Assembly (NCBI GenBank): GCA_018825145.1
Contig: JAHJFD010000046.1
Coordinates: 1-36,254, forward strand
DNA length: 36,254 bases
Reading direction: 5' to 3'
DNA from: Patescibacteria group bacterium
GTDB lineage: Bacteria > Patescibacteriota > Gracilibacteria > UM-FILTER-43-11
The notes below the pieces were generated by a model. It was not told the origin of the DNA and made no database searches. It worked only from the letters and a program-made list of their open reading frames with translations. This document shows, in pieces, positions 35,482 through 36,254 of this stretch (the first letter of the stretch is position 1; the number at the start of each line of letters is the position of its first letter). The position numbers were made by a program, and so were the translations under genes.

Positions 35482-36193
35482 GTCTTTTTTAAAAAAATCA
35501 GGTCTTGCGCTTATTACTATTTTGCTGGTGCAGGCGGTTGCGTATGGCAGTGAGCCCAATAGCCCCTCTGAGGCCAGCTTTAAAAGCCGCTGCGCGCCTG
35601 AGAACACCAAGGACCTGGGCTTTCCGCCATGCGCGGACTCGCCATCCGAGTGCGAGTCTGGCTCACCGGAAGAAAGCCCCTGCCGTAATACCCCTTTTAA
35701 TTGTCTTTTCCTGCAGGAACCGATAGGCGGAAAGCCGGGATATGATCTTTTTAAAGTGAGTTGTTCGCCTAATCCTAATGCAGGTGCGAAGGGTGACTCA
35801 AAAGAGCAGGCGGAACAGAAGGCTAAAGCTAATAAATGTCCAAGTAAGACAGTGCTTTGTGAAACTACCCTTTGGTACGGAGAGGCAATTGTCGGCGATG
35901 ATCAGGGTCCGTTTCAGGCAATTTTGGCCTACGAGGAAGGAAAGGAGACTCAGGGGCCATTCGGTATTGTATATAATTACCTGGGCCTGGTTTATAATTT
36001 CCTGTCAGGGCTGATTGTTGCTTTTGTGGTTCTGGTAGCCATTATCGGCGGAATCCGTATGTCCACGTCCGCCGGTTCCGACAAATACACGGAGGGCAAG
36101 AATATGATTATAAAGGCGCTGGTCGGTATGATCTTATGGTTCACAGCCTCGGTGATTCTTTACACGATTAACCCGACTTTTTTCACATTTTAA
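35474..36193 (+). CDS. exported Cys-rich protein with C-terminal pilin-like two-helix module
   Basis: A 239-residue protein. The signal peptide ends near residue 24 (AVAYG). The extracellular part contains eight Cys (40, 53, 60, 70, 77, 97, 122, 129). It ends in two membrane helices (about 167-195 and 212-232) with the turn GGIRMSTSAGSDKYTEGKN. This module matches that of the preceding gene (GG-x-xM-x-x-S-x-G-D-x-x-Y-x-x-GK), so the two are diverged paralogues, the second with an added Cys-rich ectodomain. It overlaps the preceding gene by eight bases (ATG at 35474), indicating translational coupling. A surface or pilus-like assembly is the likely setting; the function is inferred. Confidence 0.66.
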   Translation: MVKSFLKKSGLALITILLVQAVAYGSEPNSPSEASFKSRCAPENTKDLGFPPCADSPSECESGSPEESPCRNTPFNCLFLQEPIGGKPGYDLFKVSCSPNPNAGAKGDSKEQAEQKAKANKCPSKTVLCETTLWYGEAIVGDDQGPFQAILAYEEGKETQGPFGIVYNYLGLVYNFLSGLIVAFVVLVAIIGGIRMSTSAGSDKYTEGKNMIIKALVGMILWFTASVILYTINPTFFTF

Positions 36194-36201
36194 TTTTATT
36201 T

Positions 36202-36254
36202 ATGATGACCTTCTTAACGCGTATGATTCCCACGGCACTCGGGGCTCCGCCTAC
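36202..36254 (+). CDS. start of the next gene, cut by the window end
   Basis: ATG ATG at 36202/36205, eight bases after the preceding stop, opens a frame (MMTFLTRMIPTALGAPP) that runs to the end of the window. It is too short to identify. Its position suggests a further member of the pilin-like cluster. Confidence 0.4.
   Translation, partial: MMTFLTRMIPTALGAPP

Overview
This window looks like a piece of a Candidate Phyla Radiation (Patescibacteria) genome, and my best guess within that group is Peregrinibacteria or a near relative. Four things suggest this. There is a gene for a Cys-rich, zinc-ribbon protein of a kind I know mainly from CPR genomes, together with several small lipoproteins of CPR type. 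There is an S-layer-homology (SLH) cell-wall protein. Compact housekeeping genes alternate with short hypothetical genes. TGA is used as an ordinary stop codon (for example by the M50 protease and uvrC), which argues against the recoded Gracilibacteria and Absconditabacteria. The phylum call is inference from gene content; no marker gene such as 16S rRNA is present. I found no tRNA, rRNA, CRISPR array, transposase or phage gene.

Layout. 1-5259 (+): M50 membrane protease, a repeat-rich spacer with a strong promoter, then a same-strand series of lipoprotein, VanW-domain secreted protein, 46-aa lipoprotein, rluB-type pseudouridine synthase, rsmG and rlmE. The last three act on rRNA. 5262-8519 (-): trpS, pyrG and a four-helix membrane protein with an acidic tail. 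8619-10130 (+): an unusual fusion of a gamma-glutamylcyclotransferase-like fold, a winged helix and a nucleotidyltransferase. 10141-11568 (-): tRNA-dihydrouridine synthase and a STAS protein with its own promoter. 11681-13205: a hypothetical protein and a lipoprotein facing each other across strong hairpins. 13393-16296 (+): uvrC, carrying an acetyltransferase-like insert, and a DJ-1/PfpI protein. 16301-17970: a membrane-anchored amidohydrolase and a YtxH protein with a histone-like tail, divergently transcribed. 18054-22563: proton pyrophosphatase and PEP synthase, convergent on a clear intrinsic terminator. 22645-24924 (-): an M23 peptidase with three SLH repeats, which shares a mirror-image promoter with recF. 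24992-30402 (+): recF, ribosomal protein S1 and a UvrD-type helicase fused to a RecB-like nuclease. 30503-32773: a probable inserted block with a membrane protein, two zinc-ribbon proteins and a second, truncated copy of the end of the helicase-nuclease gene. 32834-36254 (+): small lipoprotein and hypothetical genes, rmuC, and the start of a cluster with two VirB2/TrbC-like pilin-type proteins.

How it fits together. DNA repair and recombination is well represented (uvrC, recF, helicase-nuclease, rmuC), as is rRNA/tRNA modification and translation (rluB, rsmG, rlmE, dus, trpS, rpsA). Many proteins act at the cell surface. Good -35/-10 boxes can be read for many genes, usually 15-40 bases before the start, while clear Shine-Dalgarno sequences are rare; some transcripts appear leaderless. 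The most unusual items are the GNAT-like insert in UvrC, the duplicated tail of the helicase-nuclease with protein-level conservation, the face-to-face recF promoter, and the truncated Cys-rich gene without a normal start codon.
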